Source: Dillenia suffruticosa
Lineage: Eukaryota > Streptophyta > Magnoliopsida > Dilleniales > Dilleniaceae
DNA: 64,000 nt
Direction: 5' to 3'
NCBI GenBank assembly: GCA_033439265.1
Contig: JAVTVX010000026.1
Location: 5,519,001 to 5,583,000, forward strand
In this document: one piece after another, positions 44,206 to 57,115 of the stretch
How positions within the stretch are numbered: position 1 is the stretch's first letter
Layout: each line of letters opens with the position of its first letter
Translations under genes and position numbers: made by a program
Notes under the pieces: model-generated
Told to the model about the DNA's origin: nothing
What the model saw: only the letters and a program-made list of their open reading frames with translations
Databases searched by the model: none

Positions 44206-44884
44206 AGATAAAATTTTAAATATCAAATACTAGAATAATCAAGAATGAATGCTAAAATTTCATCAAATTCTGAAATATATTTGAGAGGCTATCGGTGCAT
44301 TCTTTCTACAACATTTGAGTGTGAATGTTAATGTGCATAGATTTAAATACATAATTAACCTAATTATGTGTCTAAATCTATGCACATTAACAGTGAAATA
44401 ATTCATTCCTGTCCAAATGACTTGGGAGATCCTATAAATATAAAGTCTCTCCAACTAGCCAATAGAGACAATAAAGTAGTTGTTAGATAGAAAAAAGGGT
44501 AAGAGTTTTGAGGTAAACAAAAAAGGCTATAGAATTCAGCTCCTGATGCACTGCACAACAGCCAAAAAACTTGCTTTGTGTAGTCCAACGGCTAGAAATT
44601 TTCTATCTGTTGGGACCACTTCTTTTGAACCATTTTTGGCATTAAATGTGACATCAAGGCCTACCCATATGGGTTCATAACATGGGCTAAAATATAGGAC
44701 TTGTTTTGGGGTTGATTTTTAGGCTTTTATGTCCAAAATTCTATCTTTGCCCTTTGGGCCGGCTGGACAGGGCTTGGAGGCTTCCTTGTTTCTTCTTCAG
44801 CATTGTCTTAACAGTCTCAATGGATTGAGAAGCAGTAGTTACTTTAGTAATGGCTTGATGAGAATTTACTTTTTTATTTTTATA
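44206..44884 (-). repeat. 5' LTR of Copia-I
   Basis: About 680 bp with decayed ends. It contains one MSA-type box (44584-44594), a TATA-like CTATAAATATA near 44434, and a 63-bp palindrome (44328-44390) that the related LTR at 51769 lacks. Confidence 0.72.
44328..44390 (+). repeat. 63-bp palindrome in the Copia-I LTR
   Basis: Outer arms of 18 bp (44328-44345 and 44373-44390) are perfectly complementary. Inside them are a further perfect 9-bp pair, ACATAATTA and TAATTATGT, around ACC. It starts and ends with TTAA. It could be a very small foldback insertion. Confidence 0.85.
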
Positions 44885-44938
44885 AGAAAAGGGAGCGAAC
44901 AAAATTGAAGGAAAGAAATCATGAGAGGGCTTAATAGG

Positions 44939-44978
<40 letters not shown>

Positions 44979-45240
44979 GGCTAAGAAAGTTGCCGTTGGA
45001 CAATCCAATGGCTAGCTTCTAGCTGTTGGGGCCCTTCGATTGGGCCCCTTAAGGGGATGAAAGATGCCCATAATTGGGCCAAGAGACCTTCAAGGACTCA
45101 ACCAATTTTGAGTATGAAAATGGGCCTAAACATGTTCATTTTCTGGGCTGCTTCTGGACAGGTGCTTGGTCTGAATTTCTAGGCCATTGTCTCGCTGCCA
45201 AATGAGTTGCTTCTAGGCTTCTAGGATAGAATTTAAGAGA
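44885..45240 (-). repeat. Probable copia LTR remnant with (CT)n tract
   Basis: GC-rich blocks with GGGCC motifs, one MSA-type box at 44973-44983, and CCAACGG/CCGTTGG pairs resemble the copia LTRs elsewhere in the window, in minus orientation. A (CT)n microsatellite fills 44940-44973. I cannot define the ends or the internal partner. Confidence 0.45.
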
Positions 45241-45404
45241 CCCTTGAGAGTATTGAGAGCATGTTTAGATAGCACATGTTGAGTCCTAATTTGATGGGTT
45301 TGATGATTGATATTTCCAACATAGGAAAGTTAGACTAATAGTTTAGAATCTTTAATCTTAAGTTTTGGTGGTGGATCAATTGGGTTTTGGAAGAGAAATA
45401 GGAG

Positions 45405-45417
45405 GGAGGGAGGGAGG

Positions 45418-45499
<82 letters not shown>
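45405..45499 (+). repeat. (GGGA)n/(GA)n microsatellite
   Basis: About four GGGA-type units followed by roughly 38 GA repeats. This is the longest simple repeat in the window. Confidence 0.95.
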
Positions 45500-45502
<3 letters not shown>

Positions 45503-48039
45503 ATAGTGGGTTTGAAAGAGAAGAGGTCTAGAAAGTAAAGTGAAATATTTGGATCTCATGGGTTTAGAGTTACACTTTTCTTTTTATCTTCAAACTCATT
45601 TCCAATACTTATTTAATTGCCCTCAAACACTTCTAAAGTACAAATATCTAATTATTCTCTTGAGTTATTAGAAAGTCAACCCTATAGATTTAAACACTTG
45701 AAGTACTATTTTGCCAAGATGATGTATTCAATGATGAAAATAAAAGTAGAATTTATGAAAAATAAGTTAAAAATAATAAAAATATCAAGTGTTCAAAATA
45801 TGAGATATAATAATAATTGGGTATTATATAATTATAGAGATTGAATGGCTTGGTGGTGTAGCTTTTTGGAGAACTTGCTTGCGGGGACTACAACTACTGA
45901 GAGGAAATGCAAGTGCTGTCAAATTCCACCGAGAGGTGGAATGCAAGTGCTCCAATCACTAAATCAAGCGGTAACAATACCAGCAAAAATAGAGTAATGT
46001 ACCGGACAAATGATCACCATTGAGGAATCAAAATCAGAAGGGATAGTCCATCAAACATTAAAACTCTACCGTGCAAATCAATTTCTTTTCAAGAAGTCAA
46101 TTCCTATAGAGCACGGGGTACTCCAGTAACCAAACACTTAAAAATTAAAACTCTATCAATCGAGAATTTAAAGAAATTTTTGTACAAATCAATGGATAAA
46201 ATCCATATTTAAATTTAAATTAATTATTTTCTTGTATTTTACAAAACTATAGAAATTCAAATAGTTACTTTAAAGTCAACATCACAACCAGATTTTTCCT
46301 GGGATTACAAGACTAGTTGCAAACTAAGGTGTCCACTTTATGGTTAAAATCGTCACCCAGCACTTGATTCGCAAATTTGATACTGTTATTCAAATTTTTG
46401 GCATGAAAGGTAGTGTAATAGGCCACAAAGTTTCTGATTGTTATTGTAATGGATTGTAGACCTGTTAATAGTCCTATGTAACCAAACAATAAATAGTTAG
46501 TATATCATGAAGAGCCATATCAGATTCTCACAGGTACTAAATATTCATCGGGAAACTAAACTGGCTCACAATTTCCACGTGACAATTATTTTGTTGCGAT
46601 GTAATAAGTCAATTTATGAAAGTCTACATGTACTACAGGATATTGTATGAATCCTAAGATAAATTAAGCAAGTACTCCATATCAAGTGTTGCTATATAAG
46701 CACAAAGGAGACACTCAGGTTATAAGATACTCTTATGAAGATGGGGACCTCAGTCACAATATTTATGACAAGCTTGGCATGTATGATCTAAATTTATAGC
46801 TTGAGGAAGAGTTGGAAATGTGACAGAACTTAATACACCACGGGAAATATGAGGAGCTAATATAGAATAGGAAATAGTTGATAGAAAATTGTTCTAGAGA
46901 TTAATTTTCCCGTGTACGTATAAGTTGAATTCATTTTTTCATATTTATAAATACAAGCTTGCTGAGTGCCAATCACTATCGACACTTAATAAATTACAAA
47001 ATCATTTTAATACTTCTAGGTAAAGACAAAAGTATATAAAGGTTGAGACAAGTGGACTCATGAATAAGCTCGTGCACTTGCTTATTTAAAAACAAACAAT
47101 TCTAGGCACTGTGTTCAGCTCGACTCGACATTTGGATCTACAAATGCGTGATATGGATGTGTATTCAAATCGAATGTAAATTTTACGTCCCTCCATATTC
47201 CAAATGATGTCTGCTGTCAACTAAGATGATTTATCTATATATTAAAAGCACTTGGCATAGAAATAGACTCCATTCAATGTTTCTGTTTCCTGGGTCATTT
47301 CCCTAATCTAAACCACTTTCATGCATCCTTTTGTGTGTATTAGATATCTATATTGACCCGATATTTCTAGAACTATGGATCTTCCACTGAGCACATTCTT
47401 TTCATACAACACAATATGCCATTTTCTAATCTATAATAGGGCAAGATTTTATATATATATATAATTTCTTCTATCCCTACAGCATATTTGTTTCATGTGG
47501 TGTTTGGTGTCCATGCTACATATCTCCACAAATTCCCCCATTCTTAATTAACTATTTAACTAAGATATACCTAAGTTTATTCTTATATTGCATGTCTGCA
47601 GATATTTTAGTATTTTGCTATATGTTTTTCACAAAAATGTTCATAATGATATGCGGTACAGGTAGAGCAATGCAGTACAACCCTTCTGTTGATACATAGT
47701 ATGTCGGGCGTAGTGTTAGTCCGATCATGGATCACAACTCGAGAACCTCTGCACATTTTAGTCATTCACGATATGCATGTTTGTACTTATATTTTTAGAC
47801 TAAAATTAGAAAGAAAAAAAAAAAAAAAAAAAAAAGAGAGGCAATGTTAGAATTAAAAATTCAAAAATAATTCACAACATAGTCAGAATTATTTTATAAG
47901 GAATACTTTTTTATGGAAAATAGATTTAGTTGTGAAGATTTAGAAGTAAAAAGCTCCTCAAAGAAAATGCCACAAACAAAATAGTTACACTTATGAAGAA
48001 ACTGAAAAATTGTTGAAGAATCTTGGAGAGCTTCTGGGA
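45500..48039. other. AT-rich unassigned stretch
   Basis: No reading frame with recognisable domains, no RNA gene and no LTR boundary was found. It includes a small perfect hairpin (45923-45942, ATTCCACC-GAGA-GGTGGAAT) flanked by direct repeats of ATGCAAGTGCT, a (TA)n tract near 47450-47463 and a run of about 22 A at 47814-47835. It could be old repeat debris or original intergenic DNA. Confidence 0.5.
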
Positions 48040-48473
48040 TGGTGGGGGAGAGTTTTTTTAAGCAATTTCTCAAATCATGGAATAAGGAATTTTTTATGAT
48101 ACTAGAGTAAGGAAGAACAATACTCTTTAGGACATTGATGAGTTACATAAGCTTGATGTTGAAAGAGGATTATTTGAGAACATTTCTACTCGTTGAGAAT
48201 CCCAGAAATAATCGTGGGGAGTTTATTCTTCAAAAGGTTATTAGCTGGCATGGAAATGCATAGTAGAACGGGATTGTAACACGAGTTTTTCATCGGATGG
48301 CCAATGGTAAGAGATAAAGGAGCTTCATTAGAAAGTTAGACGAGGATGAGGGAATGTGATTGCGGATCTAGTGTCTATGGAGGAGGTTACCACGTTTTTG
48401 TGGGGATTTGTATACCAAGGAGGATGGTTTTTGCCCCCTCTACTGAGGGTGGTATCCTGTTGGGAGTGTTAAT
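48040..48473 (+). pseudogene. LINE ORF2 fragment, region between endonuclease and RT
   Basis: In shifting frames the sequence shows the plant L1-type pattern of a FFHRMANGKR-like block followed by RSFIRKLDEDE (about 48270-48345). In complete LINEs this precedes the RT domain. Many stops are present. It ends where a solo gypsy LTR is inserted, and LINE similarity resumes at 49247. Confidence 0.6.
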
Positions 48474-49246
48474 TGATGTGAACTCGTTGGATATAAAAAT
48501 CCTAAAACCCACGAACAAGTTAATTTAGTCCAAAAATCATCCCAACGAATTATTTGAACCGGTGGAATTAAAAGTTTCAACTCTTGTCTTAAAGGAGGAA
48601 GAACCTAAGGTATATGACCTTAGACCCGTTTCTCACTAGATCAAGAATCTTGGTATAAAAATAGAATGAATGATGCCACAATTTAGATGATTCGAAATCT
48701 AGATTGATATCAAAAAATTAAACAAGACTCTTATTTTAAATAAGTTCAAAGTTCTCAAAAGAACAAAACCTATGTGAAAAATCCTCACAATTTTATTAAT
48801 TCTTTCTAAAGTGTTGTCTTTTACACAATGTATAATGACCTATTTATAGCTTAAAGTTCAAAACTTAATTGACAACTAAAAATTTAATAACTCCCTAAAT
48901 AATAAAAAATCAGAAAACTAAAACATAAGTTACAAAAAAATAAAAATTAGGAAACTAAATAAATCAAACTATTTTGACCAAGTCTTGCTACTATTTTTCT
49001 TTATTTTCGTTCTCCCTTGGTTTTGGGTAGTTTTAGGCCTTTTATTCTTCCAACTGAACTTGTATAAGTATAATTAAGGCCCCTTTTGGTTTTTTATTTA
49101 TTTAGACTCCAATTTCTTATTGTAAAGCCCTCCGAATTAAGTGATTCAGTACTTTTTTTAATCTTTTAACTTGGGTCTTTGTCACCGGCCCAACTGGGAC
49201 TTGAGTTGGATTTCGTGAATTCCTTGCAATCTTGATGATCTCATCA
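48474..49246 (-). repeat. Solo LTR of the gypsy-L family in the LINE
   Basis: A 773-bp LTR in reverse orientation, diverged from the 775-bp LTRs of gypsy-L, with the same termini (TGATG...CATCA). The flanks are TTAAT (48469-48473) and CTAAT (49247-49251), consistent with a 5-bp duplication carrying one mutation. LINE sequence lies on both sides. Confidence 0.8.
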
Positions 49247-51540
49247 CTAATGTCTCTTGGCTAGACAGATAGATGAAATCGGAAGGTTATTTTTCATTTT
49301 GATCGAAATAGATCTCCTTGGCTATTTTACCATGGCTTTCTTTCAAGTGCACTTTAATCATCCCCATTCCCGAATGAATAATAATAATTCCTATTCCTTG
49401 AATGTGAAGGACTTTACACAAATCAGTCTCACTACTAATCTCTATTAGACTCTGCAAAAATTTTAACTAATAAGGTGTGTGTGTGTGTGTGTGTGATGCT
49501 TGATGATACCATTTCTTTCACCCAGAGAGTGCTTTTATCGGAGGAAGAAAAATTTTGCGGGCAGCGTTAGTTGCTAATGAGGTTGTTGAATAAGATAGAA
49601 AGCATAATAGGGTGTGGTCTGGAAGTTAGATTTTGAGAAAGCCTATGATTTGGTTAATTGACAACTTTTGGATATTGTTTCCGAGAATAAGGACTTTGGG
49701 CCATTTAGAGGGAATGGATACAAGGTGGCTTTGAGTTCGAACTCTTTTTCTGTTATTATCAATGATGAGCTTAAAATTAATTCTTAACTTCATGGGTTGA
49801 GGCATAGTGATAATCGTGAAATAAGATGATAGAAAGGGGGTTCGAGACAATGTGCCTCTAGTTTTAGAGTGGGATATCGATGAGATTTCTATTTCTGATG
49901 TTCAATTTGTATATGATACGTTTCTTTTTCTCACAGAAAATATTGATGGTTTTAAGGATATGATTTCCTTGCTTTCCATTTTCGAAAGAATCTCTATACT
50001 GAGTGTTAATATTGCCAAGAATGCACTTCTTGTTATGAATTTTTTTGTGGTGACAATCTTAATTAGTTGGCAAAAGGGTGTAGCCTTGTTCATACTAGAA
50101 GGAAACCCTAGGAGTGATCATTGGGATCTTGTCATGGACAAGACTACATGAAGATTAGATGGATGGAAGAGAGCTTTTCTCGCCCTTAGAGGGCGTATTA
50201 CTTTTATTCATGTGTGCCTAATATTCCTCTGTATTTCCTCTCCCTTTCCCCTCCCTTTTTGCTGTCCCTTGGGTAGGATACAAGATAGAAAAGCTGAAGT
50301 TGATGAGAGATTTTTTTGAATTGTATAGTGGGATGGTTAAAAGGGATCATTTGGTGAGGTTGGATCAAATATTTAAGTCTAAGGTTGATGGTGGTTTGGC
50401 TCTCGCAAACTTGGTTTCCAATAACATTTCTCTAGGAATCAAGTAGCTCTGGAGATTCACCATTAGAACCCAATTCCTTATAGTTTAAGGTCTTTTATGG
50501 TATAAGGTTATTAGAAGCAAGTATGATCTCTGACATAATGTATGGGATGCCAATGCTGAGGGTTTCTCTAATCCTTGGAAATACATTACTCAACCGTATC
50601 ATACTTTTCTTTCTCTTGTGTTATTTAAAATGCGTGATGGTTCTTTTTTTTTTGTTGAAGGATTAATAGATTGTGCATTCTCCCTTATTTATTTCCTTCT
50701 CATCTCTATAGGTTGGCAGCCTTCATTTGTCCCATATCAAAGATTTCTATTCTTGGGAGGATAGGAAATTCATTTCTTTAGAAATGTGAAGGATTGAAAA
50801 GCTTTATAGTTGTCATCCTTAGTTCCCTTCATTCAAGAAGATTGGACCTTCCCAGAAAGTCCTTCACTCTAGGATTGTCTTCACTTCAGGTCTTTTTTAT
50901 TCCAAATCTTTTTTATCGTCTTATTAATTTTCTCCTACTCTCCTTTCTTTTAAATAATTTTATTTGATAAGTTAAGGTTTTTAGTGAGGATAGGGCCTTT
51001 ATTTGGTCCATGCTGATCAATACCAACTATCCATTACAAAGAGGAGACCTTTAAACGCTACTCCTCAGATATTTGTGTCACATCTTTCAACACTTTGGAA
51101 AACTGTGAAACTGTCTCTTTGTTATGGGGGACAATATTTGATTTCAACCTGAGAAACTCCCTTATTTGTTCCTTACGACATTCAAAGGCTTTGGAAGCAA
51201 AAAAATAATAATAATTAAAAAAATGGAATTTTACTCTTGCAACTATTACTCAGTGCATTTGGAGACAGCAGAATACCAAAATTTTAAAAAATCAATTCAT
51301 TGATTATTCTTTTTTTGAGATAAAATTATTATTTATACTTCTGTGTCGGGTCATGCATTAGGGATTTATAAGGATTATAATTTAGAAGAGTAAAGTGGGA
51401 TTGGATGATTATTATTCGTTAGTTATGTATTGACTTTGTGTTTCTTTTCTTTGTATTTCTCATCCTTGAAGTTTGGTACATTCTTCTGTTCTTTAATTCA
51501 ATTTCTTTTGCTATCAAAAAATAAAAATTAAAAAAAAAAG
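49247..51540 (+). pseudogene. LINE (L1-like) ORF2 RT and 3' end, decayed
   Basis: Non-LTR reverse transcriptase remnants appear in order: TMAFFQ (about 49329-49346), KDFTQISL, SAFIGGRKI with VANEV (about 49526-49590), LDFEKAYDLVN (49628-49660), ISDVQFVYDT (about 49889-49918; the usual FADDT is changed), GGLALANLVSNN (about 50393-50428) and RSKYDL...WDAN. Frameshifts and stops are frequent. The tail from about 51400 has the T-rich LINE 3' UTR style and ends in an A-rich stretch at 51517-51540. By family knowledge such elements move by target-primed reverse transcription; this copy cannot. Confidence 0.82.
49473..49495 (+). repeat. (GT)n microsatellite inside the LINE
   Basis: About 11 GT units, located between the RT blocks for KDFTQISL and SAFIGGRKI. 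It probably expanded after the LINE died. Confidence 0.95.
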
Positions 51541-51768
51541 TTCAAAAGAAGGAAGAAAATAAAGTCCAAATAAAATGTTTGTGAAGGTGGGTGACATGAA
51601 GTCTTAGCCCAAAACAATTGTAATAAAATAAAATATGATGGAAAAAATGAAACATGAAAGAAGCATGAGAGACATCATTGTTCAGAGAAGCAAGACACTC
51701 AAATTTTGGTACCTTACTCAACTTTGCCCAATATTTCAGATCAAATGGATTCTTTTTCTTACTCGAAT
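51541..51768. other. Short unassigned segment
   Basis: AT-rich sequence between the LINE tail and a copia LTR piece. Nothing recognisable was found. Confidence 0.5.
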
Positions 51769-52309
51769 CTTATGAAATTTTAAATATTGAATGTTTGAAT
51801 GATGAATAACGAGTGTTAGAATTTCATTAAATTTTGGACTATATTTGAGAGGCTATTAATTCTTCTTTTTATAGCATTTGAGAGAGTAAAAGTTTATGAT
51901 TTTAAATGGCTTGAGAATGTCCTATTTATAGAGAAATCTCTCCAACTAGCTTGTAGATACATTAAAATAGTTGTTAAAGACAAGAGAGTGTGAGATTTTT
52001 GAGATACATGAAAGGGATAGGATTTCTGTCCCCAATGCACTACACAACAGTCAAGAAATTTAGTTGTTCTGAGTCCAACGGCTAGAACTTTTGGACCATT
52101 TCATAACATGGGCCAATGATAAGGCTTTTTTAGACTGAAATTATGGGCTTTTATACCCAAAATTTTGATTTTGTGCTTTGGGCTGGCTGGACAAGTCTTG
52201 AAGGCTTCCTTGGATCTCCTACGGAGTTATCTTGAGAATTTCAATGGATTGAGGAGCAATGATTACTTTAGTAATAGTTTGATGAGAATTTGTTTTCTTA
52301 TTTTCATCA
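51769..52309 (-). repeat. LTR of the Copia-I family, isolated
   Basis: About 540 bp similar in order and sequence to 44206-44884 and 34330-34732, ending TTTTCATCA. It has TATTTATA (minus TATAAATA) near 51929 and one MSA-type box (52074-52084). No internal copia sequence is attached on either side, so it is either a solo LTR or an orphan fragment. Confidence 0.7.
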
Positions 52310-52532
52310 CTTTGTGACGAGGTTATCAAGATTGCAAGTAATTCATAAGATCCAATTTAAGTTCCAGTTGCACTGATGACAAAGACCCGAGTTAAAAGAT
52401 TCAAAAAAATACCGAATAACTTAATTCAGGGAGCTTTATAACAAAAAATTGAAGCAAAAATAAATAAAGAATCAAAAGTGACCTTAATTATACTCATACA
52501 AACCCAGTTGAATAAATAAAATACCCAAAACT
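52310..52532 (+). repeat. Gypsy-L family LTR, 5' part
   Basis: About 220 bp corresponding to the first third of the gypsy-L LTR, clearly diverged. It stops at the left LTR of Copia-N, which apparently inserted into it. The remainder is not found to the right of N. Confidence 0.75.
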
Positions 52533-52972
52533 TGTTGAATTTCTAGGGAAGCAAGCAATGAGTAATAAAAAGGACTTCAAAAATTTTGTTGATATTTCAA
52601 GAAAATTATACAAGTGGTTGAAGGCATTTTTTCATACTTTGAGAGGGCAACATGCTGCCTATTTATAGAGGATGGAGAGGGGAGAAATTTGAGAGAAAAG
52701 AGAGAGTGGAGAGGGCATAAAGCCCTCTCCTTCTCTACTAGTCGTTGGACCACCAACGGCTAGAATGGGAACTAGCCGTTGGGACCTCCAACGGCTAGAT
52801 TCCCAGCCTGCTGGGGGCCCATTTGGGCCCCCATTTGTTGACTCGGGCTGGGCCCGAAGGGCCCAGCCCGAATCCCGCAGGCTAGACCCATTGAATTACC
52901 CATTGAATTAGGTTTTTACACTTGATCCTAGCATCAACTAGCTATGAAGCCTAATTATGCTTCATTTCAACA
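52533..52972 (-). repeat. 3' LTR of Copia-N
   Basis: 440 bp, from TGTTGAAATGAAGC on the minus strand to GAAATTCAACA. It contains exact MSA-type boxes at 52773-52783 (minus) and 52787-52797 (plus) plus two near matches. Upstream on the plus strand is the polypurine complement CTCCCCCTCAAG (52973-52984). Confidence 0.92.
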
Positions 52973-55900
52973 CTCCCCCTCAAGTTGGGTGTGTATATGT
53001 CTATGACACCCAACTTGTCCATATTCTTGAGGATGTGCTTTGCGGTTCCCGGCTTGGTGAAGATGTCAGCTACTTGATGATCACTCCTTGTGAAACTTGG
53101 TGAGATGAGCTTATCTTCAATCTTTTGCCTCACAAAGTGGCAATCTACCTCAATATGTTTTGTTCTTTCATGAAAAACCGGATTTGAGGCTATGTGAATT
53201 GCTGATGATTGTCACAATGGAGTTGGATCGGAGTTGAAACTATGAACCCTATCTCCTCAATTAGAGCTTTCAATCAAACTATCTCACTTGTTGCGGCTGC
53301 CATAACTCTATATTCCGCTTCAGTACTTGATTTTGATACAACATGTTGTTTTTTGCTTTTCCAAGCTACTAAATTTCCTCTAACGAACATGCAATATCCC
53401 GTGGTTGATCTTCTATTTTCTGAATTTCCAGCCCAATCTGCATCACAATACCCTATGATTTGAAAGCTGTAATTTTTCTTCATCCAAATTCCCATGCCGG
53501 GTGTGCCCTTCAAGTAGTGAAGAATTCTTTCAGAGGCTCTCCAATGCTTTCTTTTTGGCTTGTGCATATGCTGGCTAACTTGACCCACAGCAAAGGAGAT
53601 ATCGGGTCTTGTTATGGTGAGATAGATTAATCTCCCTACAAGCCTTTGATATCTTTTTTCATCCTCAAACTCTTCATCATCATCTTGAAGACCACCAGAA
53701 GTGCTGATTGGACTACATGCAGGCTTGGCACCTAACTTCCCGGTTTCCTGCAAAAGATCAAGCACATACTTTCTTTGTGATAGAACAAGCCCATTTGGAC
53801 AATAGGCAAGTTCTATTCCTAGAAAGTACTTTAGTTTCCCTAAGTCTTTGATATCAAACTTAGTTTGGAGAAATTTTCTAACTTGATTGATTAGATTTAA
53901 GTCATTTTCGGTTATGATTATATCATCTACATAAACTAAAACTATAATGATTTTTCCATTTTGTTTCTTAACAAAGAGGGATGAATCACTATTGCATTTC
54001 TTAAAATCATGATCAAGAAGAGTAGAGCTAAGTTTGGCATACCAAGCTCGAGGGGATTGTTTGAGGCCATAGATGGCTTTCTTTGACTTGCAAACTTTGT
54101 TGTCTTGATGAGAGAAGCCCTGAGGAACCTCCATATATACCTCTTCTTCTAAGTCTCCTTGAAGAAAAGCATTTGCAACATCCATTTGGAATAAGGGCAA
54201 AGAATGATCGACAGCAAGAGATAGAAGTACTCGAATGGTGTTCATCTTTGCTACAGGTGCAAATGTCTCCTTGTAGTCTATCCCATAAGCTTGAGTGAAA
54301 CCTTTGGCAATTAATCTTGCTTTATATTTATCAAGACTTCCATCACTCTTGTACTTGATTTTGTAGATCCATTTGCACCCTACGGCTTTCTTTCCTATTG
54401 GTAAAGATGTTATTTCCCATGTTCCATTCTTGGCTAATGCTTCTAATTCATCCTTCATGGCTTGCACCCATTGAGGATGGTTTTTTGCTTCTTCAAGGTT
54501 CTTGGTTCTTCATGTAGATCTATGTTTCGAATAAATCTTTGATGGCTGCAAGAGGTGTTAGCAATTGAATAATATTTAGAAATGGGATAAGAAGTTACTT
54601 TGGAGTTATAAAAAACTCTTTTGTTGATCCAATTGGAGGGAGGAAGTCTAAGTCTTGTTGATCTACGAAGAGGAGGAGGTGGTTCATCTATGATTTGTTC
54701 TTCTTGTTCAATGACCAGCACTTGCTCCGAAACAACTCCCCCTTGTTCTTGAACGGTTTCTTGATCAGAATGAGATGGCGAGGGATCTTCTTGAGCTGAA
54801 TCTTCATGAACATTCGGAGCTGGTTCTTGTTCAATATTTGGATGATTAATGGTTGGAAGAATAATGTTCCATAGATCTTGAGCTTCTCCTTTTCCAGCTT
54901 GATCTAGATCTTCATTTCCTGTAAAATAGAATTCTCTTTCTACAAATATCACATCCTTGGATGTGTATAGTTTTTTGGTTAGTGGATCATAACATTTATA
55001 CCCATTTTCAAATGTTGAGTATCCTAAGAACACACATTTTCTCCCCCTTTCCTCTAACTTGTTTCTGAAATTTTCCGGTACATGGACATAGCATAAGCAT
55101 CAAAAGACTTTAAGATGGGAGATATTGGATTTTCTTCCTAAGAGTAGCTCTAATGGAGATTTTCCTCCTAGAACTTGAGTGGGCATAAGATTAATGAGAT
55201 GGGCAGCGGTTTTTATTGCCTCACTCCAAAACCTTTTAGGCATATTAGAATGGAATATCATAGCCCTAGCCGTTTCTAGTAAATGCCTATTTTTCCTTTC
55301 GGCAACTCCATTTTGTTGTGGAGTGTAAACACATGACTTTTGATGAATAATCCCTTTTTCTCCTAGGAAGTTTTCAAATGCATGACTAATGTACTCTCCC
55401 CCATGATCAGACCTAATGATTTTAATGTTGGCATTGAATTGTTTGGTCACATATCTATAATAACTCTTAAGGGCTTCAAAAACCTCAGATTTAGTTACCA
55501 ATAGGTAAACCCAAGTATATCTAGTTTTATGATCAATGAAGGTAACAAAGTATTTAAATCCATTATGGGATACTATGGGGGAAGTCCAAACATCAGAATG
55601 CACAAGTTCAAAAGCGTTTTCATATATTGTATTTGAAATAGGATAGTACATCCTAGTTTGCTTTCCTAGAATACAAACTTTGCAATGCCTATCTTCTACT
55701 TCTAATTTTGGAAATAGGCGTTTCAAAGCTAAGTTCCCAATATGACCCAAACGTGCATGCCATAATGAATGCATTTGATTTTGTGCAGCAAAAGCTTGAT
55801 TTCCTTGATCCAAGTAGTATAGGTTGTGCCTCCTAGACCCCTTGCCAATCAAGTGATTCGTTTTGAGGTCCTGAAATACAACTTCATTAGGATCAAAAGT

Positions 55901-57115
55901 GACTTTACAATTTTGTTCTTTAGTTATTTTTCCAATGGACAGAAGGTTAGAATTGAATTTAGGCACATATAAAGCTTTAGTTTTCATGCCAAGTAATTCA
56001 ACTTCTCCTAAATGATCAACCTTTAATTTTCACCATTAGCCACTTTGACAATCTTATGGTCAGAGAGAGGAATAAGTTTCTTAATTTTGTTTCTATCTTT
56101 GACCATATGATTATCACAACCAGAATCAATAAGCCATGAATCAAAATGAGATGAGTTTAGAAGGTTACTAAAATGTGAAGCAATCTGGCCAATAAGATTC
56201 CTCATCTCTTTTTGCATTTCTTCCATTTTATTTTCGAGAGCAGCAACTTGGGAGACATGTTGAGCATTTGCCGTTTGAGCCACCTCCCTTTTGCTGTTCT
56301 TAGGCCGTAATTCAGGATGGAGAAACCAACATTTCTCCCTTTTATGGCCTGGTTTCTTGCAATGAGTGCATATGTCTCTTTTGCCAAAATATTGAGCTTT
56401 GTTGGCCGGGTGCTCCTCCTGGACAGATTTAAATGCTTGAGCTTCGGATTTGAGTAGTTGAATCCTCAAGCCTCATACTTGTTTCAGCTCTTTGCACCAT
56501 GAATTGTACCTCTTGGAATGAAGGAAATATCTTCATTCTTAGAATTTCTTGGCGAATAGGAGCATACTCTTCTCCAAGACCCATAAGAAGACCAAAGGTC
56601 ATGTCTTCATCATTTCTTTGAAGAAGAATTTTAAGATTTGAAGTAGGAGGCCTCAAAAGATTGAGTTCATTCCATAGATCCCTATATTTCATAAAGTATT
56701 CGGGTAGGGTTTTACCTCCTTTTTGAACCTTGAAGATCTTCTTTTTTAACTCAAAGATTCTGCTCGTGTTTGTTTCTTGGCCATATAAAGAGTGCATTTG
56801 ATCCCACAAAGCCTTAGCATTTGGAATGCAAGTGACCATTGCTTTGTGGGTTTTGTCAAGAGACATTTGTAGAAGAACCACCACTTGATCATCTCTTTTC
56901 TTCCATGCTTTGAATGAAGGCTCAGCATCATCAAGTGGATCTTCAAATATATGATTTTCGAGATTGAAGAAGTTTAAAGACCTTTTTATGGTGTCTTGCC
57001 AAGCATTGTAATTTGATGAATCCAAAAGAATGGAGGTGAACATAGAAGTGCTAATTTGTGGTGGTGGATCTCCAAGACCGGAGGAAGAAGGGATATTAGC
57101 CCGCTCTGATACCAT
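52951..57115 (-). pseudogene. Copia-N gag-pol, full length with several breaks
   Basis: Minus-strand polyprotein from the junction ATG (57113-57115) to a stop 22 bases inside the 3' LTR. Gag, knuckle CTHCKKPGHKREKC, protease IDSGCDNH, integrase (HSDVW, RSDHGGE, GVAERKN), RT with YVDDIIIT and RNase H (CDADWAGN, SSTEAEY) are all present. Breaks are: a frameshift near 56450-56465 (gag); a one-base loss near 56027 (after protease); TGA for Gly in VFGCLCY near 55098; a frameshift near 54490-54500 (linker); and an indel near 53200 (RNase H). It is the best surviving relative of Copia-A, and both share the LTR type. Confidence 0.92.

Noticed and set aside
44940..44974. (CT)n and (GA)n tracts as a regulatory GAGA-type cluster
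   Set aside because: They are pure simple repeats without a nearby gene or promoter; microsatellite expansion is sufficient explanation.
45617..45844. 75-codon open frame in AT-rich DNA
   Set aside because: Lysine/isoleucine/asparagine-rich composition is expected by chance in this base composition; no domain or conserved neighbour.
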